Source: Sphingopyxis italica | Lineage (GTDB): Bacteria; Pseudomonadota; Alphaproteobacteria; Sphingomonadales; Sphingomonadaceae | Reading direction: 5' to 3' | DNA: 64,000 nt | Assembly: GCF_011926545.1 (NCBI RefSeq) | Contig: NZ_JAATIT010000001.1 | Location: 124,001 to 188,000, forward strand | Shown: positions 40,568 to 48,432 of the stretch, one piece after another | Numbering within the stretch: position 1 is the first letter of the stretch | How the letters are laid out: each line of letters starts with the position of its first letter | Program-made: the position numbers and the translations under genes | The notes under the pieces: generated by a model | Databases searched by the model: none | What the model was told of the DNA's origin: nothing | The model's input: only the letters and a program-made list of their open reading frames with translations

Positions 40568-41731
40568 TCAGTCGGCGCGGGCGCGAATCCAGAGCGGACG
40601 GAGCACACCGGTGCCAGCGCCGGGCCACAGGCGCGCGGCGAGCCACTCCATCGTGTCGGCCCGCCGCAGATGGTCGGCGCCGGGCACGAGCGGCTGCCAG
40701 AGCGGCGCGAAGAGGAGGTCGGCGTCGCCGACGAGCCAGACCTCGCCCTCGCCGATCGGGCAGCGGGCGACGCGGCGCCCGGCGAATATCTGGCATTGCG
40801 GAGGGAGCCGATCGAAGCGGCCGGCGCTGAACAGGCGGAGGCGCGCGCCGTCGACATCGATCGCGAGCGCCGCGCCCTCGGCGCCGGGCGCCGGAGCAAG
40901 CGTGACGCCCCAATGATCGAGCAAAGGGGTGAGCAGGCTCGTCACCGGCGGGTTGCGCGGATCGCCGAGCGGATGGCGCGCCGGCCAGCCCGACAGCGCG
41001 TCGGCGAGGACGACCGCCCGCCCGCCGCCGCGCACGAAGGCGTTGATCGCGACCAGTTCCTGCGGCGCGAGCGCGCGCGGATGCGCGAGCAGCAGCGTTC
41101 CGCCGGGGGGCGGGACATGATCGGCGAGGCTGTCGACGAGCGACACCGGGCCGGCCGCGGTCAGCCGCGCGAGCGCCGGGTCGTCATTCGTCCCCTCGGC
41201 GATCATCGCTGCGATGCCGCCGCCGCCCGACCAGCGCAAAGGCAGGCCGGTAAGCATGGTGACGGCGGGCGCACCCGCGCGTGCGGCGGCGGGGCGATAG
41301 AGGGCGGCGAGCAGCGCGTGTCCCGCCGCGAACCAGCCAGCGACGAGCGCGAACGCGGCGAGCCACGGCAGGAATGTCGGACGCGGACGCCACTGGACGA
41401 CAAGATCGGTGAGCGACGCGGCAACCCCCGCCGCGACGATGATCAGCAGCAGTTGCGGCCAGCCGGCCGATCCCGCGAGCGCAAGCCCGAGCAGCGCCTG
41501 CGCCGCAACCAGAAACGCCAACATCACGAGCCAGCTACGGCGCCGCGCCGCGACGGGCTCGCGGCGCTGCCACCAGGCGAGAAGCAGCATCGGGGGCACA
41601 AGCAAGGGGACGGCGAGCGCGGGGTCGATGCGGCCGAGCAGCGCCTGCCCGCCCGCGATCCACGCGAGGGCGACGACCGTGATGGCGATAGTGAAAGCGC
41701 GCAGCACCGGCCCGCGCGATACCGCGATCAC
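40568..41731 (-). CDS. DUF4350-like membrane protein
   Basis: The 387-residue protein has about four membrane segments in the first 150 residues. A soluble domain follows with GGTLLLAHPRALAPQELVAINAFVRGGGRAVVLADALSGWP, which fits a DUF4350/GldG-type domain related to glutamine amidotransferase-like folds. The end has GEVWLVGDADLLFAPLW. Function is unknown; relatives often sit beside ABC exporter or MoxR-type genes, which are not seen here. GTG 41731 overlaps the upstream stop as GTGA. It ends 275 bases before mraZ. Confidence 0.75.
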   Translation of the reverse strand: MIAVSRGPVLRAFTIAITVVALAWIAGGQALLGRIDPALAVPLLVPPMLLLAWWQRREPVAARRRSWLVMLAFLVAAQALLGLALAGSAGWPQLLLIIVAAGVAASLTDLVVQWRPRPTFLPWLAAFALVAGWFAAGHALLAALYRPAAARAGAPAVTMLTGLPLRWSGGGGIAAMIAEGTNDDPALARLTAAGPVSLVDSLADHVPPPGGTLLLAHPRALAPQELVAINAFVRGGGRAVVLADALSGWPARHPLGDPRNPPVTSLLTPLLDHWGVTLAPAPGAEGAALAIDVDGARLRLFSAGRFDRLPPQCQIFAGRRVARCPIGEGEVWLVGDADLLFAPLWQPLVPGADHLRRADTMEWLAARLWPGAGTGVLRPLWIRARAD

Positions 41732-42129
41732 TGTTTCGACTGGCGCGCGCGCTGGAGTTCGGGGTCGGGTTCGAGATCGGGAACAGTCGCCGCCGGCGCC
41801 ACCGCCTGCGGGATCTTGACCGAGGTCGCCGCATTTTCATCCTTCGACGACGACGGCGACACCGGCTGGACGCCGAGTTCCTCGAGCGGCGCGCCGACGG
41901 CGGGCTCCTCGCCGGGCATCTTCACCTCGGTCGTTGCCGCGACCTCGCCTTCGGCCCGTTCACGCGCGCGCTCGCCGATGAGCCCCGCCATACCGACGAG
42001 CAGCAATACGGTGAGCACCCCGGCGATGCCGATCTGAAGCCGCCGCATCGTGTCGTTGACGGGCGCCGTCGGCGTTGGCGGCGCGGCCTGCGGCTTGGGT
42101 GCCGAGGGGGTGTCGATCCGAACGCTCAT
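41728..42129 (-). CDS. Small single-pass membrane protein of unknown function
   Basis: The 133-residue product has a Pro/Ala-rich cytoplasmic head, one membrane helix at about residues 33-52 (LQIGIAGVLTVLLLVGMAGLIG) and a low-complexity acidic/Pro tail. No family is recognised. ATG 42129 overlaps the cysK stop as ATGA, and its own stop overlaps the next gene as GTGA. It is conserved at least in its operon position between cysK and the DUF4350-like gene. Confidence 0.75.
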   Translation of the reverse strand: MSVRIDTPSAPKPQAAPPTPTAPVNDTMRRLQIGIAGVLTVLLLVGMAGLIGERARERAEGEVAATTEVKMPGEEPAVGAPLEELGVQPVSPSSSKDENAATSVKIPQAVAPAATVPDLEPDPELQRARQSKQ

Positions 42130-43106
42130 GCCGCCTCCAGTCCTTTGCTCGCCAGCCATTCGGGGTTGTAGAGTGTCGAGAGATAGCGAAACCCGCTGTC
42201 GCAGAGGATCGTTGCGATGCGTTTACCCGAACCCAATTGCCGCGCGAGCGCCATCGCGCCGGCGACGTTGATGCCGGACGAGAGGCCGAGGCACAGCCCC
42301 TCTTCGCCCAGCAGGCGGCGAACGACGTCCAGCCCTTCGGCGTCGGAGATGCGGAACTGCGTATCGATCGGCGCGCCCTCGAGATTGGCGGTGATGCGGT
42401 TCTGCCCGATGCCCTCGGCGACGCTCGACCCTTCGGGTTTCAGTTCGCCGCACTGATAATAATTATAGAGCCCGGCGCCGTGCGGATCGGTGAGCGCGAC
42501 GGTGATGTCGGGATTTTTCGCTTTCAACCCGAGCCCGGTGCCGGCGATCGTGCCGCCGGTGCCCGCGGCGCAGGTGAAGCCGTCGATGCGCCCATCCATC
42601 TGCTCCCAGATTTCCTCGGCGGTGCCGAAGATATGCGCCTTGCGGTTGGCGATATTGTCGAACTGGTTCGCCCAGATCGCATTGTCGGTTTCCTCGGCGA
42701 TGCGGCGCGAGGTGTGGACGAAATGACCCGGGTTGGCGAAAGGCGCCGGCGGGACGAGCACCAGCTCGGCGCCGAGTGCGCGGATCGTCGCCATTTTTTC
42801 GGCGCTCTGATTGTCGGGCATGACGATGATCGTCTTGTAACCCAAGGCGTTGGCGACGAGCGCCAGTCCGATGCCGGTGTTGCCCGCCGTCCCCTCGACG
42901 ATCGTACCGCCGGGGCGCAGGCTGCCGTTCGCTTCGGCGTCGCGGACGATATAGAGCGCGGCGCGGTCCTTCACCGATCCGCCGGGATTGGCATATTCGC
43001 ACTTGCCCCAGATTTCGCAGCCGGTGGCTTCGCTCGGCCCTTTCAGCAACACCAGGGGCGTATTACCGATGAGGTCGAGGCTGTTTGCAGCAATAGTCAT
43101 GCCCAT
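42126..43106 (-). CDS. cysK: Cysteine synthase A family protein
   Basis: The 326-residue PLP enzyme makes cysteine from O-acetylserine and sulfide. The PLP lysine is K46 in NPGGSVKDRAALYIV. The loop GTAGNTGIGLALVA binds the substrate carboxylate, and AAGTGGTIAGTGLGLK binds the PLP phosphate. LCLGLSSGINVAGAM is typical. Cystathionine beta-synthase-type relatives are close, so the exact reaction is likely but not certain. Confidence 0.9.
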   Translation of the reverse strand: MGMTIAANSLDLIGNTPLVLLKGPSEATGCEIWGKCEYANPGGSVKDRAALYIVRDAEANGSLRPGGTIVEGTAGNTGIGLALVANALGYKTIIVMPDNQSAEKMATIRALGAELVLVPPAPFANPGHFVHTSRRIAEETDNAIWANQFDNIANRKAHIFGTAEEIWEQMDGRIDGFTCAAGTGGTIAGTGLGLKAKNPDITVALTDPHGAGLYNYYQCGELKPEGSSVAEGIGQNRITANLEGAPIDTQFRISDAEGLDVVRRLLGEEGLCLGLSSGINVAGAMALARQLGSGKRIATILCDSGFRYLSTLYNPEWLASKGLEAA

Positions 43107-43236
43107 GATCTAGGGCGGCGCCCGCGGCCCCGCAAGACAGCTTCGCTTGCGCCGCCGATGATCGGCCTTGTCGACCAACGGGCCCCGCGGCCCGACGAAC
43201 GACAGGTTTGGCGAGCGTCGGGGGTTGCGACTGTGA

Positions 43237-43252
43237 CAGTATATCATTACTG
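43237..43252. promoter_or_regulatory. Palindrome CAGTA-N6-TACTG ahead of the zinc-type receptor
   Basis: Arms CAGTA (43237-43241) and TACTG (43248-43252) flank an AT-rich centre about 40 bases before ATG 43293. AT-rich palindromes of this size are typical of Fur-family operators such as Zur. The match is weak, and the assignment is a guess from context. Confidence 0.3.
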
Positions 43253-43292
43253 ACGCGCCATCTGGTCGCCATAATTACAGGACTCTCTCCCC

Positions 43293-45419
43293 ATGCGTTT
43301 GCTTTGTTCCGCCGGTTTTACCTTTGCCCTCTTCCTGGCCGCCCCGGCCTTTGCACAGGACAGCGCGGCGGCCAGCAGCGACGACGATGTGCATTCCGGC
43401 GGGCCGATCGTCGTCACCGCGCCCTATGTCCGCAGCCTCGACATCCTCGGCAATGTATCGGTGCTCGAGGGTGACGAACTGGCGCGCGACATTCGCGGTC
43501 AGATCGGCGACACTTTGACGCGCCAGCCGGGCGTATCGGCGACGAGCTTCTCCCCCGGCGCGTCGCGCCCCGTCCTCCGCGGCTTTTCGGGCGAGCGCGT
43601 CAAGATCCTGACCGACGGTATCGGATCGATCGACGCATCGAACACGTCGGCGGATCACGCCGTGACGATCGACCCGCTGACCGTCGAGCGCATCGAAATC
43701 CTGCGCGGCCCCGCCGTGCTGCTGTTCGGCAGCCAGGCGATCGGCGGCGCGGTGAACATGTTCGACCGCCGCATCCCGCGCAAAGTCCCCGCCGACCATG
43801 TCCATATCGACGCGATCGGCGGCTATGCGACCGCGGCGAACGACCGCAATGTCGGCGGCTCGATCGACGTCGCGCTGAGCCCGCAGATCGTCGCGCATCT
43901 CGACGGCAGCTGGCGCAAGACGGGCGACACGCGCTCGGGCGGCTTCGTCTATGCCCCCGATATTCGCGGCGACCTGCTCCACCTGGCGGAACATGAAGTC
44001 GAAGAGGGGCATCTCGACGAAGCGGCCGAGCTGACCGAACAGGCGGGCAAGCGCGGCAAGATCGACAATACGCAAAGCGAGACCTGGACCGCCGGCGGCG
44101 GGATTTCGCTGATCAACGACGGCGGCCAGCTTGGCATTTCGATCGGCTATTTCGACACCAATTATGGCGTTCCCGCGCGTCCGAACACCGCGCACGATCA
44201 TGGCGGCGAAGAGGAAGAGGGCGGCCACGATCATGGCGAAGGCCCCGTCACCATCGGCATGAAGCAATGGCGCGCCGACCTGCGCGGTGAAGTCGAGCTC
44301 GGCGACGGATTTTTCGACAAGCTGCGCATCCGCGCGGGCTTCGCCGATTACAAGCACACCGAGTTCGAAGGCGACGAGATCGGCACGATCTTCACCAACC
44401 AGGGCGTCGAAGGCCGGCTGGAGCTGGCACAGAACGACCGCGGCGGCTGGCGCGGCGCGAGCGGCGTGCAGTACAGCCACCGCGATTTCAACGCGGTCGG
44501 CGCCGAAGCCTTTGTGCCGCGCAATCTGACCGACCAGTTCGCGCTCTTCACGCTGCAGGAATATACCGCGGGTCCACTCGGCCTCGAGGCCGCGGCGCGG
44601 TATGAAAAGACCAATGTGCGCGCGCAGACGCTGGGCTTCGAACGCAATTTCGATAGCTTCTCGGGCGCGCTCGGCGCGACATACGACATCTTCGAAGGCG
44701 CGAAATTCGGCGTCTCGGTATCGCGCGCGGTGCGCGCGCCGTCGGCCGAGGAGTTGCTGTCGAACGGCCCGCACATCGCGACGCAGAGCTTCGAACTCGG
44801 CGATCCCAATTTGAAGCGCGAATCGAACTGGGGCGCCGAAGCCTCGTTTAAGATCAAGACCGACGGCTTCAACCTCAGCCTCACCGGCTATTCGAACTGG
44901 TTCGACAATTTCATCTATTCGGCCGCGACGGGCGCGGAAGAAGATGAATTGCCCGTCTTCCAATATTTTCAGCGCGACGCGCGCGTCTATGGCTTCGAGG
45001 CCGAGGCGAGCGCGCGGCTGGCGCAAATCGGCGGTTTCAACATCGTCGGCGACGTGACCGCCGATATGACGCGCGCCAAGATCAAGAATGCCGGGCTCGA
45101 CCGCAATATCCCGCGCATTCCGGCGCTGCGCGTGCTCGGCGGGCTCGAAGCGCAGGGCGAGCGCGTCGATGCGCGCGTCGAGGTCGAATGGACCGACGAT
45201 CAGGCGCGCGTCGCGCAGTTCGAGACGCCGACCGACGGCTTCACCTTGGTCAACGCCTCGCTCAGCTGGCGCCCGCTGCCCGATACGAAGAATCTGACGC
45301 TCATGCTCTCGGCGAACAATATCTTCGACGTCGAGGCGCGCCGCCACGCGAGCTTCACCAAGGATTATGTGCCGCTGGCGGGACGCGATTTCCGTCTGAC
45401 GGCGCGGGCGAGTTTCTAA
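43293..45419 (+). CDS. TonB-dependent receptor, probable zinc type (ZnuD-like)
   Basis: The 708-residue outer-membrane receptor has a signal peptide (cleaved near residue 22) and a TonB-box-like IVVTAP. The plug domain holds GDTLTRQPGVSATSFSPGASRPVLRGFSGERVKIL and VERIEILRGPAVLLFGSQAIGGAVNM. The beta-barrel ends in Phe (RLTARASF). Extracellular loops carry metal-ligand stretches: one near residue 230 (HLAEHEVEEGHLDEA) and one near 297-316 with AHDHGGEEEEGGHDHGEG. Such loops are typical of ZnuD-type zinc receptors; cobalt or nickel is possible. A purine-poor CTCTCTCCCC precedes ATG 43293. Confidence 0.88.
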   Translation: MRLLCSAGFTFALFLAAPAFAQDSAAASSDDDVHSGGPIVVTAPYVRSLDILGNVSVLEGDELARDIRGQIGDTLTRQPGVSATSFSPGASRPVLRGFSGERVKILTDGIGSIDASNTSADHAVTIDPLTVERIEILRGPAVLLFGSQAIGGAVNMFDRRIPRKVPADHVHIDAIGGYATAANDRNVGGSIDVALSPQIVAHLDGSWRKTGDTRSGGFVYAPDIRGDLLHLAEHEVEEGHLDEAAELTEQAGKRGKIDNTQSETWTAGGGISLINDGGQLGISIGYFDTNYGVPARPNTAHDHGGEEEEGGHDHGEGPVTIGMKQWRADLRGEVELGDGFFDKLRIRAGFADYKHTEFEGDEIGTIFTNQGVEGRLELAQNDRGGWRGASGVQYSHRDFNAVGAEAFVPRNLTDQFALFTLQEYTAGPLGLEAAARYEKTNVRAQTLGFERNFDSFSGALGATYDIFEGAKFGVSVSRAVRAPSAEELLSNGPHIATQSFELGDPNLKRESNWGAEASFKIKTDGFNLSLTGYSNWFDNFIYSAATGAEEDELPVFQYFQRDARVYGFEAEASARLAQIGGFNIVGDVTADMTRAKIKNAGLDRNIPRIPALRVLGGLEAQGERVDARVEVEWTDDQARVAQFETPTDGFTLVNASLSWRPLPDTKNLTLMLSANNIFDVEARRHASFTKDYVPLAGRDFRLTARASF

Positions 45420-45447
45420 ACCCCGATCGTCTTTGACCGAAAATGTC

Positions 45448-45593
45448 GTGTGCTCCCGCGAAGGCGGGAGCCCATCTCCGGTCGGTGCCAGTTTGAACCG
45501 GCAGGAGATGGGTCAGCATCGGGTTGAACATGCCCCGCATGTTCAAGGATCGTCCGGGGGACGATCCGACCCGATGCTCCTTCGCGGGGACAC
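45448..45593. repeat. Highly structured intergenic element with perfect three-way junction
   Basis: The ends read GTGTGCTCCCGCGAAGG (45448-45464) and, inverted, CCTTCGCGGGGACAC (45579-45593). Inside are a GCTCCCGC/GCGGGAGC hairpin (45452-45471) and CCCATCTCC/GGAGATGGG arms. A closed three-way junction follows: stem GCATCGGG (45516-45523) with CCCGATGC (45570-45577), enclosing TTGAACATG/CATGTTCAA and GGATCGTCC/GGACGATCC. All four stems of 8-9 pairs are perfect. It follows the zinc receptor gene. Confidence 0.85.
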
Positions 45594-45638
45594 GGCGTTT
45601 CATTCAAAGTGATGATGTTTATGCTCCGTCGACCCCGA

Positions 45639-46178
45639 TCAGGGCGCGAGCAGCTTGCGCTTGTTCCAGTAGATCGAGGTTGCGGCGGCATAGGCACCGA
45701 CCTTTTCCCAGACCGCGCCGTCGACCTTGTCGATGTCGACCCCGGCTTCGACATAGGCCTGAACGATCTCCATGATCTGCTCTTCGGTCATGCCGGTCGA
45801 GAGGTCCGGATTCGCGCCGATGGGTCCGAAATCGAGCGCCTTGTCGGCGACCGCCGGCGACAGGCCGAGCTTGGCGATGTCGTTCGCCAGCCATTCGCGC
45901 GAAACGCGCGCGAGGTTATAGTCGAAATAAGGACCCTTTTGTTCGGCGGTGACGCCGTGGCGCGCGACGCAGGCGTCGGCAATGCTCGCGAGCTGCTTGA
46001 AAAGGGCTTCGCGCGACGCCTCATCGCCGCCGCCCGCCATCGCCTCGCCGATTGCCTCTTTCGTGTCACCTGGCACCGACAGGGCGACGCAATCGAGCTT
46101 CTCACCCTCCTGCGCCGCGGCCGCGCCGGGCAAGGCCGCGAGCATAAATGCGACGCCCGCCATCAAAGCCTTGATCAT
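45639..46178 (-). CDS. Secreted protein of unknown function
   Basis: The 179-residue product has a clear signal peptide (MIKALMAGVAFMLAALPGAAAAQ). The mature part is helical with two Cys (residues 30 and 68) that could bridge. It contains ADACVARHGVTAEQKGPYFDYNLARVSREWL and ends SIYWNKRKLLAP. No family is recognised. It is 32 bases downstream of fabG and may share the transcript. Confidence 0.75.
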   Translation of the reverse strand: MIKALMAGVAFMLAALPGAAAAQEGEKLDCVALSVPGDTKEAIGEAMAGGGDEASREALFKQLASIADACVARHGVTAEQKGPYFDYNLARVSREWLANDIAKLGLSPAVADKALDFGPIGANPDLSTGMTEEQIMEIVQAYVEAGVDIDKVDGAVWEKVGAYAAATSIYWNKRKLLAP

Positions 46179-46210
46179 CGACTCGTCTTTCTATCGGGAG
46201 GGATCGCCCC

Positions 46211-46951
46211 TCAGGACAGCATGGCCATGCCGCCGTTCACATGCAACGTCTGGCCGGTGACATAGCCCGCTTCCTTCGACGCGAGATAGACGACGGCGGC
46301 GGCGATGTCGCTGCCCTCACCCATCCGGCCCGCCGGAATGCGCTGGTTGAGCGCCTCCTTCTGCGCGTCGGGCAGGTCGTCGGTCATCGCGGTGGCGATG
46401 AAGCCCGGCGCGACGCAGTTGGCGGTGACGCCGCGACTGGCGAGTTCCTGCGCCAGCGCCTTGGTCATGCCGGTGACGCCCGCCTTCGACGCGGCATAAT
46501 TGGCCTGCCCCGGATTGCCGGTCGCGCCGACGACGCTGGTGATCGAGATGATGCGCCCGAAGCGCGCTTTCATCATCGGTTTGGCCGCAGCGCGCGCGAG
46601 GCGGAAATTGGCTTCGAGGTTGATGCGGATAACGTCCATCCATTCCTCGTCCTTCATCCGCATGATCAGATTGTCGCGGGTGACGCCGGCATTGTTGACG
46701 AGAATATCGAGTTGCCCCAGCGCCTCGACCGCCGACGGCACGAGCGCATCGACCGCGGCGCCGTCGCCAAGATTGCACGGCAGCGCGACATGATCGCCGC
46801 CGAGCGTATCGCGGAAGGCGCTGAGCTTGTCGGCGTTGGACCCCGACACCGCAAGCCGCGCACCCTGCGCCGCGAGCGCCTGCGCGATGGCCGAGCCGAT
46901 GCCCCCCGAAGCGCCGGTGACGAGGGCGGTCATGCCGGTGAGATCGAACAT
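46211..46951 (-). CDS. fabG: 3-oxoacyl-[acyl-carrier-protein] reductase
   Basis: The 246-residue short-chain dehydrogenase reduces 3-oxoacyl-ACP with NADPH in fatty acid synthesis. It has the cofactor loop TGASGGIG at residues 12-19, NNAG at 86-89, and the catalytic N111, S139, Y152 and K156. The C-terminus is TGQTLHVNGGMAML, as in true FabG. AGGAG stands 8 bases before ATG 46951. fabD is the usual neighbour but is separated here by the GxxExxY module. Confidence 0.95.
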   Translation of the reverse strand: MFDLTGMTALVTGASGGIGSAIAQALAAQGARLAVSGSNADKLSAFRDTLGGDHVALPCNLGDGAAVDALVPSAVEALGQLDILVNNAGVTRDNLIMRMKDEEWMDVIRINLEANFRLARAAAKPMMKARFGRIISITSVVGATGNPGQANYAASKAGVTGMTKALAQELASRGVTANCVAPGFIATAMTDDLPDAQKEALNQRIPAGRMGEGSDIAAAVVYLASKEAGYVTGQTLHVNGGMAMLS

Positions 46952-46968
46952 GTCTATTCTCCTGATGA

Positions 46969-47385
46969 TTACCGGTTCACGCGGAGACGCGGAGACGCGG
47001 AGGGTTTATGATCGTTAACAATGCGACGGACGCCTTCCTTGAGCGTGGCGCCCCCGAAGTTGATGAGAAGACCAACAGATTGGCCAGTCAGACGAAGATA
47101 GGTCAACAGCTGCTTGCCATGAGCCGGGTTCAACTGTTCGACAGATTTGACCTCCACCAGCAAACAGCCGTCCACGAGCAAATCGATACGAAAAGCCGCA
47201 TCGAAGCGCGCACCTTCGAAATGTATATCGATCGGCATTTGCCGATCGACCCGATATCCAAGCTCGATCAGCTTTCCGGCAAGGACCGTCTCATAGACGC
47301 TTTCCAATAAGCCCGGCCCCAAATCCCTGTGCAAGCGGAGGGACAAGTCGAGCACATCACCGCTCACGACATCTATATCCCGCAC
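46969..47385 (-). CDS. GxxExxY protein
   Basis: The 138-residue protein has the family motif GLLESVYE (G25, E28, Y31) after an N-terminal helix. A core RIDLLVDGCLLVEVKSVEQL has D68, E78 and K80 spaced as in PD-(D/E)xK nucleases, followed by Q92 in HGKQLLTYLRLTG. The family is assigned a nuclease-like fold, but its role is unknown. GTG 47385 is the start; the GGAGG site 4 bases before it belongs to the right inverted repeat. The last ten residues (ASPRLRVNR) are encoded by the left repeat. It stands between fabD and fabG. Confidence 0.88.
   Translation of the reverse strand: MRDIDVVSGDVLDLSLRLHRDLGPGLLESVYETVLAGKLIELGYRVDRQMPIDIHFEGARFDAAFRIDLLVDGCLLVEVKSVEQLNPAHGKQLLTYLRLTGQSVGLLINFGGATLKEGVRRIVNDHKPSASPRLRVNR
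46975..46994 (+). repeat. Left inverted repeat of GxxExxY module
   Basis: GTTCACGCGGAGACGCGGAG is the exact reverse complement of 47391-47410. It continues with a further CGCGGAG unit up to 47002. It encodes the C-terminal tail of the GxxExxY protein. Related repeats occur at 62227-62252 and 62347-62372. Confidence 0.9.
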
Positions 47386-47390
47386 AATTC

Positions 47391-47410
47391 CTCCGCGTCT
47401 CCGCGTGAAC
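47391..47410 (-). repeat. Right inverted repeat of GxxExxY module
   Basis: Exact reverse complement of 46975-46994. On the minus strand its final GGAGG serves as the ribosome site of the GxxExxY gene. A related but different pair CCTCTGCGCCTCTGCGCGAA follows at about 47425-47444. Confidence 0.9.
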
Positions 47411-47448
47411 TTCTTCCTTCGTAGCCTCTGCGCCTCTGCGCGAATCTA

Positions 47449-48387
47449 TTAAAGCGTCTTCAGCAAAGCCTCGATGTCATCCATCGAAATCACGCTGACC
47501 GTCTCGACTTCGCCGCTCGCGCTGCGCTTGACCATCGGCGAGAGCACTTTGCCGCCGAATTCGACGAAGTGCGTGACGCCGATGTCTTCCATCGACGCGA
47601 CGCTTTCGCGCCAGCGGACGCGGCCGGTGACTTGTTGGACGAGCAGGTCGCGGATCGTGTCGGCGTCGCTGACCGGGCTCGCGGTGACGTTGGCGACTAC
47701 CGGTACCAGCGGCGGCGCGGGGGGGCTGGCGCCGAGCGCCTCGGCCATCGCATCCGCCGCCGCCTGCATCAGCGGGCAGTGGAAGGGCGCCGAGACGGGG
47801 AGCAGCACGCCGCGCTTGATACCATAGTCCTTGACCAGCGCGACCGCGCGCTCGACCGCGCCTTTGTGGCCCGAGATCACGACCTGCGACGGATCATTGT
47901 CGTTGGCGACGGTGCAGACCTCGCCCTCGGCGGCCGCATCGGCGAGCTTTTGCGCGGTGTCGATGTCGGCGCCGAGCAGCGCCGCCATCGCGCCGACGCC
48001 GACGGGGACCGCCGCCTGCATCGCCTGCCCGCGCGTCTTCAAAAGCCGCGCGGTGGTCGCGAGGTCGAAGGCGCCGGCGGCGCAGAGCGCGCTATATTCG
48101 CCGAGGCTGTGGCCCGCGACATAATCGGCCTTGGCGGCGAGCGTCACGCCGCCTTCCTTTTCAAGCACGCGCAGCGTCGCGATCGCGTTCGCCATGATCG
48201 CCGGCTGGGCATTTTCGGTGAGGGTGAGCTGGTCCTCGGGGCCTTCGCTCATCAGCTGGAACAGCTTCTGGCCGAGCGCGTCGTCGACTTCCTGAAACAC
48301 TTCGCGCGCGACCGGCGAGGCGTCGAACAGCGCCTTGCCCATGCCGACCGACTGGCTGCCCTGACCCGGAAAGATGAATGCACGCAT
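47449..48387 (-). CDS. fabD: Malonyl-CoA--ACP transacylase
   Basis: The 312-residue enzyme loads malonate onto ACP. It has FIFPGQGSQSVGMG at the start, the nucleophile S94 in AGHSLGEYSAL, the LLGAD helix and the conserved His in SAPFHCPLM near residue 200. An AGGGGAC site precedes ATG 48387. It is upstream of fabG, with the GxxExxY module between them. Confidence 0.95.
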   Translation of the reverse strand: MRAFIFPGQGSQSVGMGKALFDASPVAREVFQEVDDALGQKLFQLMSEGPEDQLTLTENAQPAIMANAIATLRVLEKEGGVTLAAKADYVAGHSLGEYSALCAAGAFDLATTARLLKTRGQAMQAAVPVGVGAMAALLGADIDTAQKLADAAAEGEVCTVANDNDPSQVVISGHKGAVERAVALVKDYGIKRGVLLPVSAPFHCPLMQAAADAMAEALGASPPAPPLVPVVANVTASPVSDADTIRDLLVQQVTGRVRWRESVASMEDIGVTHFVEFGGKVLSPMVKRSASGEVETVSVISMDDIEALLKTL

Positions 48388-48432
48388 ATTGCGTCCCCTA
48401 GCGTAATATTGGAATGGGCCGCGCCTATTCCT

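Noticed and set aside
43275..45347. 690-codon minus-strand frame opposite the zinc-type receptor
   Set aside because: It is the complement of a gene with clear signal peptide, plug and barrel motifs. No independent start signal or family is seen.
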